DNA of 64,000 nt from Bacteroidaceae bacterium (lineage in GTDB: Bacteria; Bacteroidota; Bacteroidia; Bacteroidales; Bacteroidaceae): positions 1 to 64,000 of the forward strand of contig JAKSIQ010000003.1 of the NCBI GenBank assembly GCA_024398755.1, given 5' to 3'. A model generated the notes under the pieces. The model was not told the DNA's origin. It saw only the letters and a list, made by a program, of their open reading frames with translations, and made no database searches. The stretch's first letter is position 1; each line of letters opens with the position of its first letter. Below are positions 51,927 through 64,000 of this stretch, piece after piece. The translations under genes and the position numbers were made by a program.

Positions 51927-52802
51927 CTTGCAGCCATGACGGTCAAGCCATTCTCCGATACCGACAGCCACCTTTTCACTTATTGCGGGATCAACGAAAT
52001 TGGCGGTTCCTATCTCCACGGCCGATGCTCCAGCAAGCAGGAATTCAATCGCATCGGTCGCACACTGTATGCCACCAAGACCAATCACCGGAATTTTAAC
52101 GGCTTTAGCTGTCTGCCATACCATGCGGAGAGCAACAGGTTTGACTGCCGGCCCGCTCATTCCGCCTGTAACCGTAGAAAGCACCGGACGTCGTGTCTCG
52201 GCATTGATTGCCATGCCGAGCATGGTATTTATCAGCGAAACGCTGTCTGCACCGGCGCCTTCCACTGCTCGTGCTATTTCCGCTATGTCGGTCACATTCG
52301 GTGACAACTTTACAATCAGTGTCTTGGAATAAGCCTTACGGACAGCATCGACCACCTGTGCGGCACTGGCAGGATTGACACCGAATGCCATTCCACCCTG
52401 TTTGACGTTAGGGCACGATATGTTCAGTTCAATGGCCGGAATACGGTCAAGTCCGTCAATTCTGGCGGCAGTCTCAACGTAATCAGGGATGGACGAACCC
52501 GACACGTTGACAATCATGTTGGTGTCAATATCCTTGATTTTCGGATATATGTTATTGACAAAATAATCAACGCCCTTGTTCTGAAGGCCCACAGCATTGA
52601 GCATACCCATGTGCACCTCGGCCATGCGTGGATACGGATTACCCTGACGTGGAGCAAGAGTCGTACCCTTTACAATTATGCCACCAAGTTTTGAAATATC
52701 CATGTAATCCTGATACTCAAGGCCATAGCCGAATGTACCGGATGCAGTGAGAACCGGATTCTTAAGTTCCAGACTGCCTATTTTTGTTTTCAGATCTGCC
52801 AT
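51891..52802 (-). CDS. pyrD: Dihydroorotate dehydrogenase B, catalytic subunit
   Basis: NAD-linked class 1B enzyme of pyrimidine synthesis, FMN-dependent. 303 residues. It opens [35 protein letters not shown] carries the active-site Cys typical of class 1. [30 protein letters not shown] binds the FMN phosphate. It works with PyrK, whose gene overlaps it by 13 bases upstream. Confidence 0.96.
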   Translation of the reverse strand: MADLKTKIGSLELKNPVLTASGTFGYGLEYQDYMDISKLGGIIVKGTTLAPRQGNPYPRMAEVHMGMLNAVGLQNKGVDYFVNNIYPKIKDIDTNMIVNVSGSSIPDYVETAARIDGLDRIPAIELNISCPNVKQGGMAFGVNPASAAQVVDAVRKAYSKTLIVKLSPNVTDIAEIARAVEGAGADSVSLINTMLGMAINAETRRPVLSTVTGGMSGPAVKPVALRMVWQTAKAVKIPVIGLGGIQCATDAIEFLLAGASAVEIGTANFVDPAISEKVAVGIGEWLDRHGCKSVAEIVGALEC

Positions 52803-53566
52803 TTCAGTTTCTTTATGTCAAACACCGGACCTTCCTTGCATACACACACGTGCCCTTCCACAGTATCCTCGACGCAGCAAAGACATGCACCCATTCCACA
52901 TGCCATATGATGTTCCAGCGATACCTGACAAGGCAGATTGTTCTGTGATGCATATTTTGCTACAGCCTTCATCATAGGAGTCGGCCCACAACAGAAAATG
53001 CTGTCGAAACCGCCTTTTGCAAGAATGCTGTTGTCTGTTACAAGTCCGGTCTCCCCCACACTGCCATCCTGAGTGGAAATTGCCACAGGAGCAAGACTGC
53101 GGAATGCCTCAAGCCTGAGAAGCTGCTTTTCGCCTCTGGCGCCGAAAAGGAAAGTGAAATTACGGTTCATTGCCTTAAGTTCCTTTCCGAGCAGATACAT
53201 AGGCGCCATACCGACACCTCCGGCTACAAGCAGCGAGTTACCGGGCTGACTCTCCAAATCGAAACCATTTCCAAGAGGCATAAGTGCATTGACCACGTCT
53301 CCTGCCTTCAACTCGGCTACAGCCCTTGAACCTGTGCCCACCATCTGCACCAAAAGACTGACAGTACCGGTTTCACTGTCGAAATCGTGAATGGAATATG
53401 GTCTGCGCAGATAAGCGCCCTTGCATGACGGCAGAAGCAGTTGCAGGAACTGTCCCGGTCTGACATCAGGTACAGGGTCGCACGCCTGCATTGAAACGAG
53501 AACCGCACTGTCCGAAAGCCTTTCACTGCTTCTGACAATCAGATCTGTCTGGGTTGATTTCTTCAT
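52790..53566 (-). CDS. pyrK: Dihydroorotate dehydrogenase B, electron-transfer subunit
   Basis: Passes electrons from dihydroorotate oxidation to NAD+ through FAD and a [2Fe-2S] cluster. 258 residues. [10 protein letters not shown] is the FAD site, [19 protein letters not shown] the NAD site, [11 protein letters not shown] follows. C-terminal cysteines in [14 protein letters not shown] and [11 protein letters not shown] ligate the cluster. 18 bases after ung. Confidence 0.95.
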   Translation of the reverse strand: MKKSTQTDLIVRSSERLSDSAVLVSMQACDPVPDVRPGQFLQLLLPSCKGAYLRRPYSIHDFDSETGTVSLLVQMVGTGSRAVAELKAGDVVNALMPLGNGFDLESQPGNSLLVAGGVGMAPMYLLGKELKAMNRNFTFLFGARGEKQLLRLEAFRSLAPVAISTQDGSVGETGLVTDNSILAKGGFDSIFCCGPTPMMKAVAKYASQNNLPCQVSLEHHMACGMGACLCCVEDTVEGHVCVCKEGPVFDIKKLKWQI

Positions 53567-53584
53567 TTGTATATGGATATTGTA

Positions 53585-54268
53585 TTATTTGTCTGTCTGC
53601 TCCGGAACCCACCTTATCGGTTCCATACCGTGCTTTTCAAGCCATTCGTTGCATTTCACGAAATGACCGTTACCAAAAAATCCGTTATATGCCGACAATG
53701 GTGACGGATGCGCCGATTCCAGAACAAGATGTCTGTTATGGTCTATCAGAGTTCCCTTGCGACGTGCATAGGCTCCCCATAACATGAACACCAGGTTTTC
53801 GCGTTGCGATGCCAGAGTCTCAATGACAGCATCGGTAAACGTCTCCCATCCATGTCCCTGATGGGAGCCTGCCTGTCCAGCCCGGACCGTGAGAGTGGCA
53901 TTGAGCAGCAGTACACCCTGACTTGCCCACGCAGAAAGATCGCCAGTCTCAGGTACAGGACAACCAAGTTCCTGACCTATTTCCTTGTAAATGTTTCTCA
54001 GCGACGGAGGCAACTGCACCCCTTGTCCCACAGAAAAGCACAATCCATGCGCCTGACCAGGTTCGTGATAAGGGTCCTGCCCAAGAATCACAACCTTGAC
54101 CTTTTCAAAAGGACACAGATCAAAAGCACGGAATATATTTCCAGCCGCAGGATAAATCACACCTGCAGCATATTCCTGACGTACGAATTGGGCAAGTTGT
54201 CCGAAATACGGACTGTCAAACTGCCGTTGCAGTCTGGATTTCCAGCTTTCCTCAATTCTTACGTCCAT
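53585..54268 (-). CDS. ung: Uracil-DNA glycosylase (family 1)
   Basis: Removes uracil from DNA for base-excision repair. 227 residues. VILGQDPYHEPGQAHGLCFSV holds the water-activating Asp. VLLLNATLTV and the DNA-intercalation motif HPSPLSAYNGFFG are present. The ATG at 54268, 13 bases after the asnA stop, is preferred over the longer frame that runs into asnA. Confidence 0.96.
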   Translation of the reverse strand: MDVRIEESWKSRLQRQFDSPYFGQLAQFVRQEYAAGVIYPAAGNIFRAFDLCPFEKVKVVILGQDPYHEPGQAHGLCFSVGQGVQLPPSLRNIYKEIGQELGCPVPETGDLSAWASQGVLLLNATLTVRAGQAGSHQGHGWETFTDAVIETLASQRENLVFMLWGAYARRKGTLIDHNRHLVLESAHPSPLSAYNGFFGNGHFVKCNEWLEKHGMEPIRWVPEQTDK

Positions 54269-54281
54269 AATCCTACTGGAA

Positions 54282-55319
54282 TCAAATAAGCTGAATACCG
54301 GCAGCCTGGCACTGTCTGCGCTGTTCTTCGGGCCAGATACTGGCCTGAATCTCACCGATGTGCGCCTTCTGAAGGAACAGCATACACAGTCTTGACTGAC
54401 CTATGCCGCCACCGATACACAATGGCAGTTCTCCCGCAAGCAGTTTCTTATGGAAATACAACTGGCTGCGCTGCTGCTGACCGCACAGCTCAAGCTGGCG
54501 GAGCATTGACTCCTTGTCAACTCTGACACCCATTGAAGAAAGCTCCATTGCACGTCCCAGAATAGGATTCCATACAAGCAGGTCACCATTCAGACCGGCA
54601 AATCCCTCTTCGTTCATGGTACTCCAGTCGTCATAGTCAGGAGCACGCAGATCGTGAGGTTCTCCATTGCTCAACTTGCCTCCGATACCCATAATGAATA
54701 CAGCACCGTATTTTTTCGTTATGGCATCTTCACGCTCCTTGGCCGTCATGCCCGGATACATGTCAAGCAACTGCTGGGAATGTATGAAAAAGACCTCACG
54801 TGCCAGGAAAGGTTCCAGTTCAGGATACGTTTCGTTGATAAGGTATTCGGTCCTGAGCATGGCCGAATAGATGCGTCTGACAATTCTCTTCAGGAAGGCT
54901 ACGTTTCTGTCTTCTTCGGTTATAGTACGTTCCCAGTCCCACTGGTCAACATACAGTGAATGGAGATTGCCCAGACTCTCATCGGCCCTGATGGCATTCA
55001 TATCAGTATATATTCCATATCCAGGCTTGACATCATATTCGGCAAGCGTCAGACGTTTCCACTTTGCCAGAGAATGGACCACTTCGGCTCTCGCATCCTG
55101 AAGATCCTTTATAGGGAAAGTTACAGCACGTTCAACACCGTTCAGATCGTCGTTGATGCCCATGCCCTGCAGAACAAACAGCGGAGCCGTGACCCTGCGC
55201 AGTTGAAGTCCGGTGGACAGATTCTGCTGAAAGAACTCCTTGATAAGTTTGATACCCTGTTCCGTCTGCCTAAGAGACAGTTTCGGACGATAGTTCTCAG
55301 GAATGATAAGGTAGCTCAT
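54282..55319 (-). CDS. asnA: Aspartate-ammonia ligase (AsnA)
   Basis: Ammonia-dependent asparagine synthetase of class II aminoacyl-tRNA-synthetase fold, 345 residues. DLNGVERAVTFPIKDL, YGIYTDMNAIRADE, SLYVDQWDWE and the C-terminal CIGGGIGQSRLCMLFLQKAHIGE (ATP site) are AsnA signatures. The ATG at 55319 starts MSYLIIPENY as in relatives. It sits between lptD (20 bases) and ung. Confidence 0.96.
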   Translation of the reverse strand: MSYLIIPENYRPKLSLRQTEQGIKLIKEFFQQNLSTGLQLRRVTAPLFVLQGMGINDDLNGVERAVTFPIKDLQDARAEVVHSLAKWKRLTLAEYDVKPGYGIYTDMNAIRADESLGNLHSLYVDQWDWERTITEEDRNVAFLKRIVRRIYSAMLRTEYLINETYPELEPFLAREVFFIHSQQLLDMYPGMTAKEREDAITKKYGAVFIMGIGGKLSNGEPHDLRAPDYDDWSTMNEEGFAGLNGDLLVWNPILGRAMELSSMGVRVDKESMLRQLELCGQQQRSQLYFHKKLLAGELPLCIGGGIGQSRLCMLFLQKAHIGEIQASIWPEEQRRQCQAAGIQLI

Positions 55320-55339
55320 AGTATTTTGTCTTGGTTGTT

Positions 55340-58096
55340 TTAATCGTCGTACCACTTCACGTAGCTGTTCTGGTTTGAACGTTTCTTCACCTTCAGAAGA
55401 TCAGACAGCATACTTGAATTGGCTTTTATTGTAAAGTTGTAGGAAACATAAGGTTTCAGCACGACACTGCATGACATGTTGAAGCAATGAAGGTCGCGTG
55501 TGACATTCATTGTGGTCATGGTAAAATCATGATATGTGAAATCCCAGCCCGATGAGAAATTGAAATTCCACTTGTTCGTCAGTTTTATATTGCCCGACAT
55601 GTTCAGATTCTGAGTGAAGCCCCACGGATAACGCATACGGTCCACATGAATGGGTTTGGTTCTGTCCTCACGCATTGTAATGCCATACGAGAATGACAAC
55701 GACCACGGAAGTGAATAATTGACATAGCCGTCAGCATCGGTCTGCACCTGAGCGTCCTTTCCTGTGTTTGATGAGCCTGCAGTTCTGGAAGATGGAGCAT
55801 CCGGAATCTTGGAATCATCTTCAGCGCCATGATTTGTCAGACTGTTCAATTTCTGTTTCCATTCCTGCAGTGTATTGTTTGACAGTGTGTACGACAGACT
55901 CTGGCTCATGCCCTGGAAACGTCCGAAACGTCCGTATGACCATTCCGTCCTGTCACCTACAACAACCTGGCCGTTCTTGTTGAATTCGTAAGCGTATGTG
56001 GCAAACACAGCATTCATATTGAACGTGTGGTTATTCGGCAACTTCAATCTTACTCTGGTTGACAAATCGCTCCACGGCTTTGATTTTGCGGCAAAATTGT
56101 ATGACATGGAAGCTCCGAGTTCATCAATGAGAGTTACATTGCGGATGGAATCGTTCCCGTCCCTGAGTTTCATTTGAAGATTATTTCCCACGCTCATGGA
56201 AATGCTTCCGCTCTTTCCCTTGCCCGGTGCACCATACATTGAGCCCTGATATGGTGAATATTCCACTGTGCGTACCTCACCGTTTTCATCGGTATACACA
56301 TACGTGTCATAGAAGCCGTATCTCTTTGCGCTGAAATCCGGTCTCATACTGTAACTGACAGTCGGAGTGAACACATGACGCACGGCCACAAACTTGTCGC
56401 CGAACAGGTCTGTCCACAATTTCGTCGGCTTGTACGTTCCATACAGTTTCGTATTGGCACTCACGCTCAGGCTGTAGTCATAGACCCGATTGAAGCCGTA
56501 CACAGTATCCATGACAGCTTTCTGCGCCAGTTCGTCCCATGACTGGTTAACCTTATACGTATACCACCTGGATGAATAGTTGAACGAAGGAGTGATATTG
56601 ATGTTCTTGAACATCTGGAACGTGGCACTTACAGGTATGCTGTGCTTCATGCCGTTTCTCCAGTCACGGACAAGGCTTTTGTCCATAAATTCACTCTCTT
56701 TGCATGAAATGCTGTTCGAAAGCGTACCCGAATACGTGAACGAAATCTTTTCATACCATTTTTCCTGGCCGGCAGCCTTCTTTTTCTTGAATGGATATAC
56801 ACGCTGTAGAGACAGGCTCATTGACGGAAGGGTGACAGACATAGTTGAATCACGCATGTTCTGCGACAGGTTCATCGAACTTGAAAGCGACAGTCCTATT
56901 GAAGGGAAGTTCCTGGAATAGCTTACACTGGAGGTTCTGGTAGCCTGCGACCTGAGGGTAGGATTGTACAGACTTGTCAGATTCTTCTGTTCGTAGCTCT
57001 GCGTGGCATAATTCACGCTGGCAGAGAAATTCTGATACGGATTGGCCTTGCTGTCCTGCTGATGGGTCCAGCGTACCTTGAAGTCCTTCGATACGGAATA
57101 ATCCGGCAGCCCGCGGTCTCCGAGTTTTGTGGTAAGCGAACTCACATAGACGTTTCCCGAAAACTTGTAGCGCTTTCTGTATCTGCTTTCCCCGGACAGT
57201 CCCCACGACCCTTTGGTAAAGACTTCGCCAAGAACTTTCAGGTCGAAATAGTCAGACAGGGCAAAATAGTATCCGCCGTCTTTCAGATAGAATCCGCGTT
57301 CCATTTCATCGCCATAGCTTGGAATGATGATTCCCGATGCGTAATCACCTTCAGTAAATGGAAAGAATCCGAACGGTATGAACAAAGGAAGCGGAACACC
57401 CATGACTTCAAGATAAGCCGGACCGAACACCACATCACGTCCGGGACGCACTTTGGCTCTGGTAATACGCAGATTGAAATGCGGATCCTCATGATTGTCA
57501 CAAGTGGTATAGATTCCATCTGCAATGTAATATTCGTCTTCGGGCCCTTTCTTTGCCTGTGAACTGGTCATATATCCTTCGCCCTGCTGGGTGATGATTT
57601 CGTTTATGTACCCTTTCTTCGTTTTGAAGTTATACCCGATATGATTTGAATTGTACGGAGTGTCCCCATCGCTGAACACGGGGGTACCCGACCATTGCCC
57701 CAAGGTATCCTGCACGCCGTCGGCATAGACCAGGCTGCTGTCCATCTGCATTTTGATGACTGCAGCTGTAAGTTCGACATCCTGATATGTCACCTTTCCC
57801 TCACCGAAAAGCGATGCATAGCCACCGGTATTCCATGACATGGAATCTGAAGACTCATAAACGACAGGAGCGTCAAGAGCGTCACGCTCACGCGGTTTTA
57901 CGGGGGCGATGCTGTCAACGGCAGCAAGACTGTCTGCGCGATATCCAACGGAATCAGCAAGAATGCCAACGGAATCAGCAAGAATGCCGATGGAGTCCGC
58001 AAGGATATCCTGCGATACAGCAGTTGCCGGATGCAGCAACACAAGTGCTGCAGTCAGAATGGAAGATAAACGGAATAATGACAGACCTTTTGGCAC
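55340..58096 (-). CDS. lptD: LptD-like LPS assembly protein
   Basis: Large outer-membrane protein that inserts LPS into the outer leaflet. About 918 residues: signal peptide (FRLSSILTAALVLLHPATAVS), repeated ILADSVG units, a periplasmic OstA/LptA-like jellyroll (about 90-230; GKVTYQDVELTAAVIKMQ, GDTPYNSNHIGYNFKTKKG), then a beta-barrel (about 230-918; GVPLPLFIPFGFFPFTEGDYASG opens it). There is no ATG for about 95 codons. A TTG at 58120 would lie inside the -7 element, so GTG at 58096, just before the signal peptide, is the likely start. Confidence 0.85.
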   Translation of the reverse strand: MPKGLSLFRLSSILTAALVLLHPATAVSQDILADSIGILADSVGILADSVGYRADSLAAVDSIAPVKPRERDALDAPVVYESSDSMSWNTGGYASLFGEGKVTYQDVELTAAVIKMQMDSSLVYADGVQDTLGQWSGTPVFSDGDTPYNSNHIGYNFKTKKGYINEIITQQGEGYMTSSQAKKGPEDEYYIADGIYTTCDNHEDPHFNLRITRAKVRPGRDVVFGPAYLEVMGVPLPLFIPFGFFPFTEGDYASGIIIPSYGDEMERGFYLKDGGYYFALSDYFDLKVLGEVFTKGSWGLSGESRYRKRYKFSGNVYVSSLTTKLGDRGLPDYSVSKDFKVRWTHQQDSKANPYQNFSASVNYATQSYEQKNLTSLYNPTLRSQATRTSSVSYSRNFPSIGLSLSSSMNLSQNMRDSTMSVTLPSMSLSLQRVYPFKKKKAAGQEKWYEKISFTYSGTLSNSISCKESEFMDKSLVRDWRNGMKHSIPVSATFQMFKNINITPSFNYSSRWYTYKVNQSWDELAQKAVMDTVYGFNRVYDYSLSVSANTKLYGTYKPTKLWTDLFGDKFVAVRHVFTPTVSYSMRPDFSAKRYGFYDTYVYTDENGEVRTVEYSPYQGSMYGAPGKGKSGSISMSVGNNLQMKLRDGNDSIRNVTLIDELGASMSYNFAAKSKPWSDLSTRVRLKLPNNHTFNMNAVFATYAYEFNKNGQVVVGDRTEWSYGRFGRFQGMSQSLSYTLSNNTLQEWKQKLNSLTNHGAEDDSKIPDAPSSRTAGSSNTGKDAQVQTDADGYVNYSLPWSLSFSYGITMREDRTKPIHVDRMRYPWGFTQNLNMSGNIKLTNKWNFNFSSGWDFTYHDFTMTTMNVTRDLHCFNMSCSVVLKPYVSYNFTIKANSSMLSDLLKVKKRSNQNSYVKWYDD
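57945..58007 (-). repeat. 21-bp tandem repeat in lptD
   Basis: Two identical 21-bp units (57945-57965 and 57966-57986) and a diverged third (57987-58007) encode ILADSVG-type heptads directly after the signal peptide. Further degenerate units (YRADSLA, AVDSIA) follow. Copy number could vary between strains. Confidence 0.85.
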
Positions 58097-58117
58097 GCCG
58101 TACTGATAAATAACGCG

Positions 58118-58125
58118 CAAAATTA
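58118..58125 (-). promoter_or_regulatory. -7 promoter element of the lptD-asnA-ung-pyrK-pyrD unit
   Basis: TAATTTTG on the minus strand matches TAnnTTTG. It lies 21 bases upstream of the proposed GTG start, and the TTG at 58120 is part of the element itself. Confidence 0.6.
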
Positions 58126-58172
58126 TTAAAAAAAAGCCACAACGCCCGTCTCAGACACGACAAAAGACAAAA

Positions 58173-58715
58173 TTATAAGAAAGTTTCACACCATGAGCGG
58201 AACTTTCCGACACCCTCAGGACCGAACTTTTCCAGAGAGCCGATGGCCTGCTGTACGGTTTTTTCCTCGTCCGGATGAGTTTTCGAGAAGAACTTGTCAG
58301 CAAAGCACACAAGCTTTTCTTCAACTGAAACAGGAACCATTTCCCTATGTGGAACAGGCAGACCATTATCCAGAATCTGCTTCAACGTCAGTCCGGTCCC
58401 TGTATGGCGCTCAGCTACAAGGGCATGTTCAGGCAGCCCCTCCATTCTCAGCAAATCTGCGCCAAGATAACCATGGCATATGTAGCGATGCTTGCCATAG
58501 CAATGGATTGGAGCAGCATCTGTCATAAAAATTCCAACATCATGCAGCATAGCGGCCTGATACACAAACTCTTTGTCAGCGCCAAGTTCAGGATGTGCTT
58601 CAGCTATGGCCAAGGCCTTTTCGGCAACGTGACGGCTGTGCGTCAGCAGCAAATCCGTCAATGGCTGGTTATCACTGTAATAACGTTTAATTATCGGACT
58701 CCAGATATCTTTCAT
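58173..58715 (-). CDS. HD-domain phosphohydrolase
   Basis: 180-residue HD-superfamily protein. LLTHSRHVAEKAL supplies the first His, AAMLHDVGIF the HD pair, and VCFADKFFS the late Asp. Additional His residues (HCYGKHRYICHGYLG, AERHTG) fit a two-metal centre. The family hydrolyses nucleotides or phosphoesters; the substrate is unknown. It starts 9 bases after the beta-galactosidase stop and is probably co-transcribed with it. Confidence 0.85.
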   Translation of the reverse strand: MKDIWSPIIKRYYSDNQPLTDLLLTHSRHVAEKALAIAEAHPELGADKEFVYQAAMLHDVGIFMTDAAPIHCYGKHRYICHGYLGADLLRMEGLPEHALVAERHTGTGLTLKQILDNGLPVPHREMVPVSVEEKLVCFADKFFSKTHPDEEKTVQQAIGSLEKFGPEGVGKFRSWCETFL

Positions 58716-58724
58716 GTTTTCAAA

Positions 58725-61859
<3,135 letters not shown>

Positions 61860-61867
61860 TTACGGTG

Positions 61868-61900
61868 CGAATGTACATGGAAAACATCAAGGCTGCAAAA
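61868..61900 (-). promoter_or_regulatory. Promoter of the beta-galactosidase gene
   Basis: On the minus strand TTTTG (61900-61896) lies 20 bases from TACATTCG (61875-61868), which differs from TAnnTTTG by one base. The ATG follows after 23 bases. Confidence 0.6.
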
Positions 61901-61942
61901 CATTTGCATGATTTTCAGAAAAACAATACCTTTACGGAGTAA

Positions 61943-62398
61943 ATGAACAACAACCGGACACACATGCTTTCTTTTTTGAAAAAGTGGGCTCCAATCATTG
62001 CCGCCGCACTTGTCATCTGGTCAGTGATGACTTTTGCCAACGGTGATTTCCTATACCGGAATGGAGATCTTTCGCTGTTCATATTCGGGGTTGATTTCCT
62101 ATCCGAATCCTTAAACATCCCGGGCGGTGCATTAAGCTGGCTAGGATCATTTTTCACACAGTTCCTATTGATTCCGTGGTTAGGAGCCTTATTATGGGTC
62201 ATTATGCTCTTCCTGGCTGCAGCTATGACAGTCAGAACGTTTGGAATCCCGTCCGGTATACGTTTGGGGTACGGGATATACGCCATGAGGGCGCAGGATT
62301 ACTTTTTTGCTCCAACAATAGGATATATTATCATGCTGGCCATCATGAATGCCGTATGGAAAATTCGGAAGAACAGTCATATCCGACAATTACATTGA
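61943..62398 (+). pseudogene. Truncated duplicate of the DUF6057-like membrane gene
   Basis: 151 residues that align to the first part of the next gene. They share GDFLYRNGDLSLF versus GHFLYKNGDMSLF, then IPGGALSWLGSFFTQFLLIPW versus the second copy, then DYFFAPTIGYIIML versus DYFFAPVIGYLLMI. About 18 residues are missing between the second and third blocks and the frame stops where the full copy continues. Three hydrophobic segments remain, so it might still encode a small membrane protein. It looks like a decayed tandem duplicate. An imperfect -7 sequence, TACCTTTA, lies just upstream. The family name is from memory of Bacteroidales annotations. Confidence 0.6.
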
Positions 62399-62477
62399 CG
62401 GTAATACTGGAGCATCCTCAATATACCAATAACAGACTTTCCTATAAGATACCCGGATTAAATATATATCATATACA

Positions 62478-64000
62478 ATGTATCATTCAAAGCCCATCCA
62501 TTTTAAAACTGCCATACCGGCGTTGGTCATCGCGCTGGCACTTTGGATTGTCCTTACGTTTTTTCAAGGTCATTTCCTATACAAAAACGGTGACATGTCC
62601 CTATTCCTGTTCGACTGGGATTTCTTTAAGGAAGCATTCAGCATTCCCGGGGGATTTTTAGGTTGGGTCGGTTCGTTCTTCTCACAGTTTCTCCTGATTC
62701 CATGGATTGGCGCCCTTCTGTGGACACTGCTGCTGCTTCTGGCGTGGTGGAAAACGGTTCAGATCTTCAAAATCCCCGACAAGTTATCTGCATTAGCCGC
62801 CTTACCGGTCGGATTACTGATAATTGCGAACATGTCTCTAGGGTACAGCATATATTATCTGCAATGCCATGACTATTTCTTTGCGCCCGTCATCGGTTAT
62901 CTTCTTATGATTGGCATTATGGATGCCACATGGAGATTAAAGGGCACAGCAGCAAAAATTGCCTTCATTTTCGCTTCGGCTTTCGGCGGATACTGTCTGG
63001 CCGGCGTATTTGCCCTTGCAGGGGTAATTGCTGCCGGAATAGGGACTGCAGCCGCACCAGATTCAAAAGATTTCAAAGGTCACATATGGGAACGTTATGC
63101 CGTTTCAGCAGCGGCTGCCGTTTTTTGTGCGGCAGTCCCATTTGTCCTTTACCGCCTGTTTACAAGTTTCAGCATTGCCGACAGTCTGCTTATGGGACTT
63201 CCGAATTTCACAATATTGGAATGGGCACAATCAGTAAGACTGCCATATTGGCTGCTGTTCGGCCTGACCGCTGCAATGGCCATCGCCCGCCCATATTTTG
63301 CCAATGCTGAATCAGACGGCAGAAAAATGGCTTTGTTCAATCCGGCAATCACATTGGCGGCAATCATAGCCACATCTGTTTTCTGGTTTAAGGACGACAA
63401 CTTCAAGGCAGAAATAAAAATGTCATTGGCTGCCGAGCGAAACGACTGGCAGAAAGTCATTGACATATTCGAAACGGCCACAGCATATAACCCGGACAAA
63501 GAGGAAAAGAAATACAAAGACATGGCCCATGAGCTCGCCAATGCCAACGACGAAGAAACATACTCTCAAATAATAAGAATATACAACGGCAAAATTTCAC
63601 GTCCCACCAGACTCATGGTGATCCTGCGCGATCTGGCACTTCTCAAACAGGGCAAAGCTCTTGACAAGGCATTCGCCATGCAGGACGGAGGTAAGAAACA
63701 GGAATCAAAGTTCCCAATAGTCAATTCCATCGAAGCAGGCCAATTGGTTTTCTTCAACTATGGCGCAGTAAACATCGGATATCACTGGTGTCTGGAGAAT
63801 CAGGTTTTGCTCGGTTGGAGTTACTCATCACTGAGAGCCATGACATCGTACGCCGTAATAATGAACGAGTCAGAATTTGCAGCCAAGTTTCTTGACAAAC
63901 TGGACAAGACCCTTTTCTTCCGCAAATGGAGTCGTGAGCAACGCGTTCTTGCAAACGATGTCCAGGCAATGTCAAGTGCACAGCCTTACAAAGACATACT
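62478..64000 (+). CDS. DUF6057-like polytopic membrane protein with C-terminal helical repeats (partial)
   Basis: Open from the ATG at 62478 to the window edge: 507 codons with no stop, C-terminus beyond the window. About 10 hydrophobic segments (residues 13-310) follow an N-terminal block shared with the truncated copy upstream. After about residue 315 the protein becomes soluble and helical, TPR-like (AERNDWQKVIDIFETATAYNPDKEE, then further helix pairs to the edge). Predicted to be a membrane-anchored protein with a periplasmic repeat domain; no function is known to me. The start codon is the first ATG of the frame after the upstream stop. Confidence 0.75.
   Translation, partial: MYHSKPIHFKTAIPALVIALALWIVLTFFQGHFLYKNGDMSLFLFDWDFFKEAFSIPGGFLGWVGSFFSQFLLIPWIGALLWTLLLLLAWWKTVQIFKIPDKLSALAALPVGLLIIANMSLGYSIYYLQCHDYFFAPVIGYLLMIGIMDATWRLKGTAAKIAFIFASAFGGYCLAGVFALAGVIAAGIGTAAAPDSKDFKGHIWERYAVSAAAAVFCAAVPFVLYRLFTSFSIADSLLMGLPNFTILEWAQSVRLPYWLLFGLTAAMAIARPYFANAESDGRKMALFNPAITLAAIIATSVFWFKDDNFKAEIKMSLAAERNDWQKVIDIFETATAYNPDKEEKKYKDMAHELANANDEETYSQIIRIYNGKISRPTRLMVILRDLALLKQGKALDKAFAMQDGGKKQESKFPIVNSIEAGQLVFFNYGAVNIGYHWCLENQVLLGWSYSSLRAMTSYAVIMNESEFAAKFLDKLDKTLFFRKWSREQRVLANDVQAMSSAQPYKDI

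Overview
The window looks like chromosomal DNA from a Bacteroidota species of the order Bacteroidales (Prevotella/Bacteroides-like). The evidence is the repeated -7 element TAnnTTTG (sometimes with a TTTG or TTG 19-20 bases upstream), weak or absent Shine-Dalgarno sequences, a two-gene methylmalonyl-CoA mutase, a PorE-type OmpA lipoprotein, coaX followed by an outer-membrane protein, a TPR protein and lptC, ammonia-dependent asnA, and a DUF6057-type gene. I found no phage, insertion sequence, CRISPR array or rRNA. Nearly all of the DNA is intact core-genome operons, with gaps mostly below 350 bases.

Layout. 1-8 kb: the Gly-rich tail of an unidentified gene, an AspT/YidE-like transporter (-), mutA-mutB and topB. 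8-15 kb: a PorE-like lipoprotein converging on thyA-folA (-), an rRNA m5C methyltransferase, and an ExbB-membrane protein-ExbD-ExbD operon (-) behind tRNA-Ser(GGA). 15.5-17.7 kb: lpxK-thiL. 17.7-24.3 kb (-): tetR, outer-membrane channel, membrane-fusion lipoprotein, RND pump and a PII-like protein. 24.4-28.2 kb (-): secA and a small acidic protein. 28.3-33.7 kb (+): ilvD-ilvB-ilvN-ilvC, preceded by what reads as a complete valine leader-peptide attenuator. 33.8-40.1 kb (-): ppiD as a single unit, then coaX-outer membrane protein-TPR-lptC. 40.2-43.5 kb (+): a large fusion of a DUF4105 domain with a degenerate alkaline-phosphatase-like domain, and slyD. 43.5-48.1 kb (-): lysS-gpsA-pgi-HAD phosphatase. 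48.2-51.9 kb: a small lipoprotein (-), tRNA-Arg(CCG), a probable Mn-type CDF exporter, a sigma-factor-like unknown and a metallophosphoesterase. 51.9-61.8 kb (-): beta-galactosidase-HD hydrolase, then lptD-asnA-ung-pyrK-pyrD. 61.9-64 kb (+): a truncated DUF6057-like copy followed by a full-length-type copy that runs off the window.

Themes. Many genes serve the envelope: LPS export (lptC, lptD) and lipid A synthesis (lpxK), SecA export, periplasmic folding (PpiD), TonB-type energisation (ExbB/ExbD), PorE-like anchoring and an RND efflux system. Others form the core metabolism of an anaerobe: the succinate-propionate step (mutAB), branched-chain amino acids, pyrimidines, thymidylate/folate and coenzyme A.

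Most interesting signals: (1) the ilv leader, in which a short peptide with six Val codons overlaps alternative hairpins and an intrinsic terminator; (2) the fusion protein whose phosphatase-like half has lost several expected catalytic or metal-binding residues and carries a signal-peptide-like stretch at the junction; (3) a divergent sigma-70-like protein; (4) a tRNA-Arg whose 19-56 elbow pair is A-U instead of G-C; (5) promoters placed so close to start codons that several mRNAs should be nearly leaderless. All calls are from reading the sequence; no searches were run.
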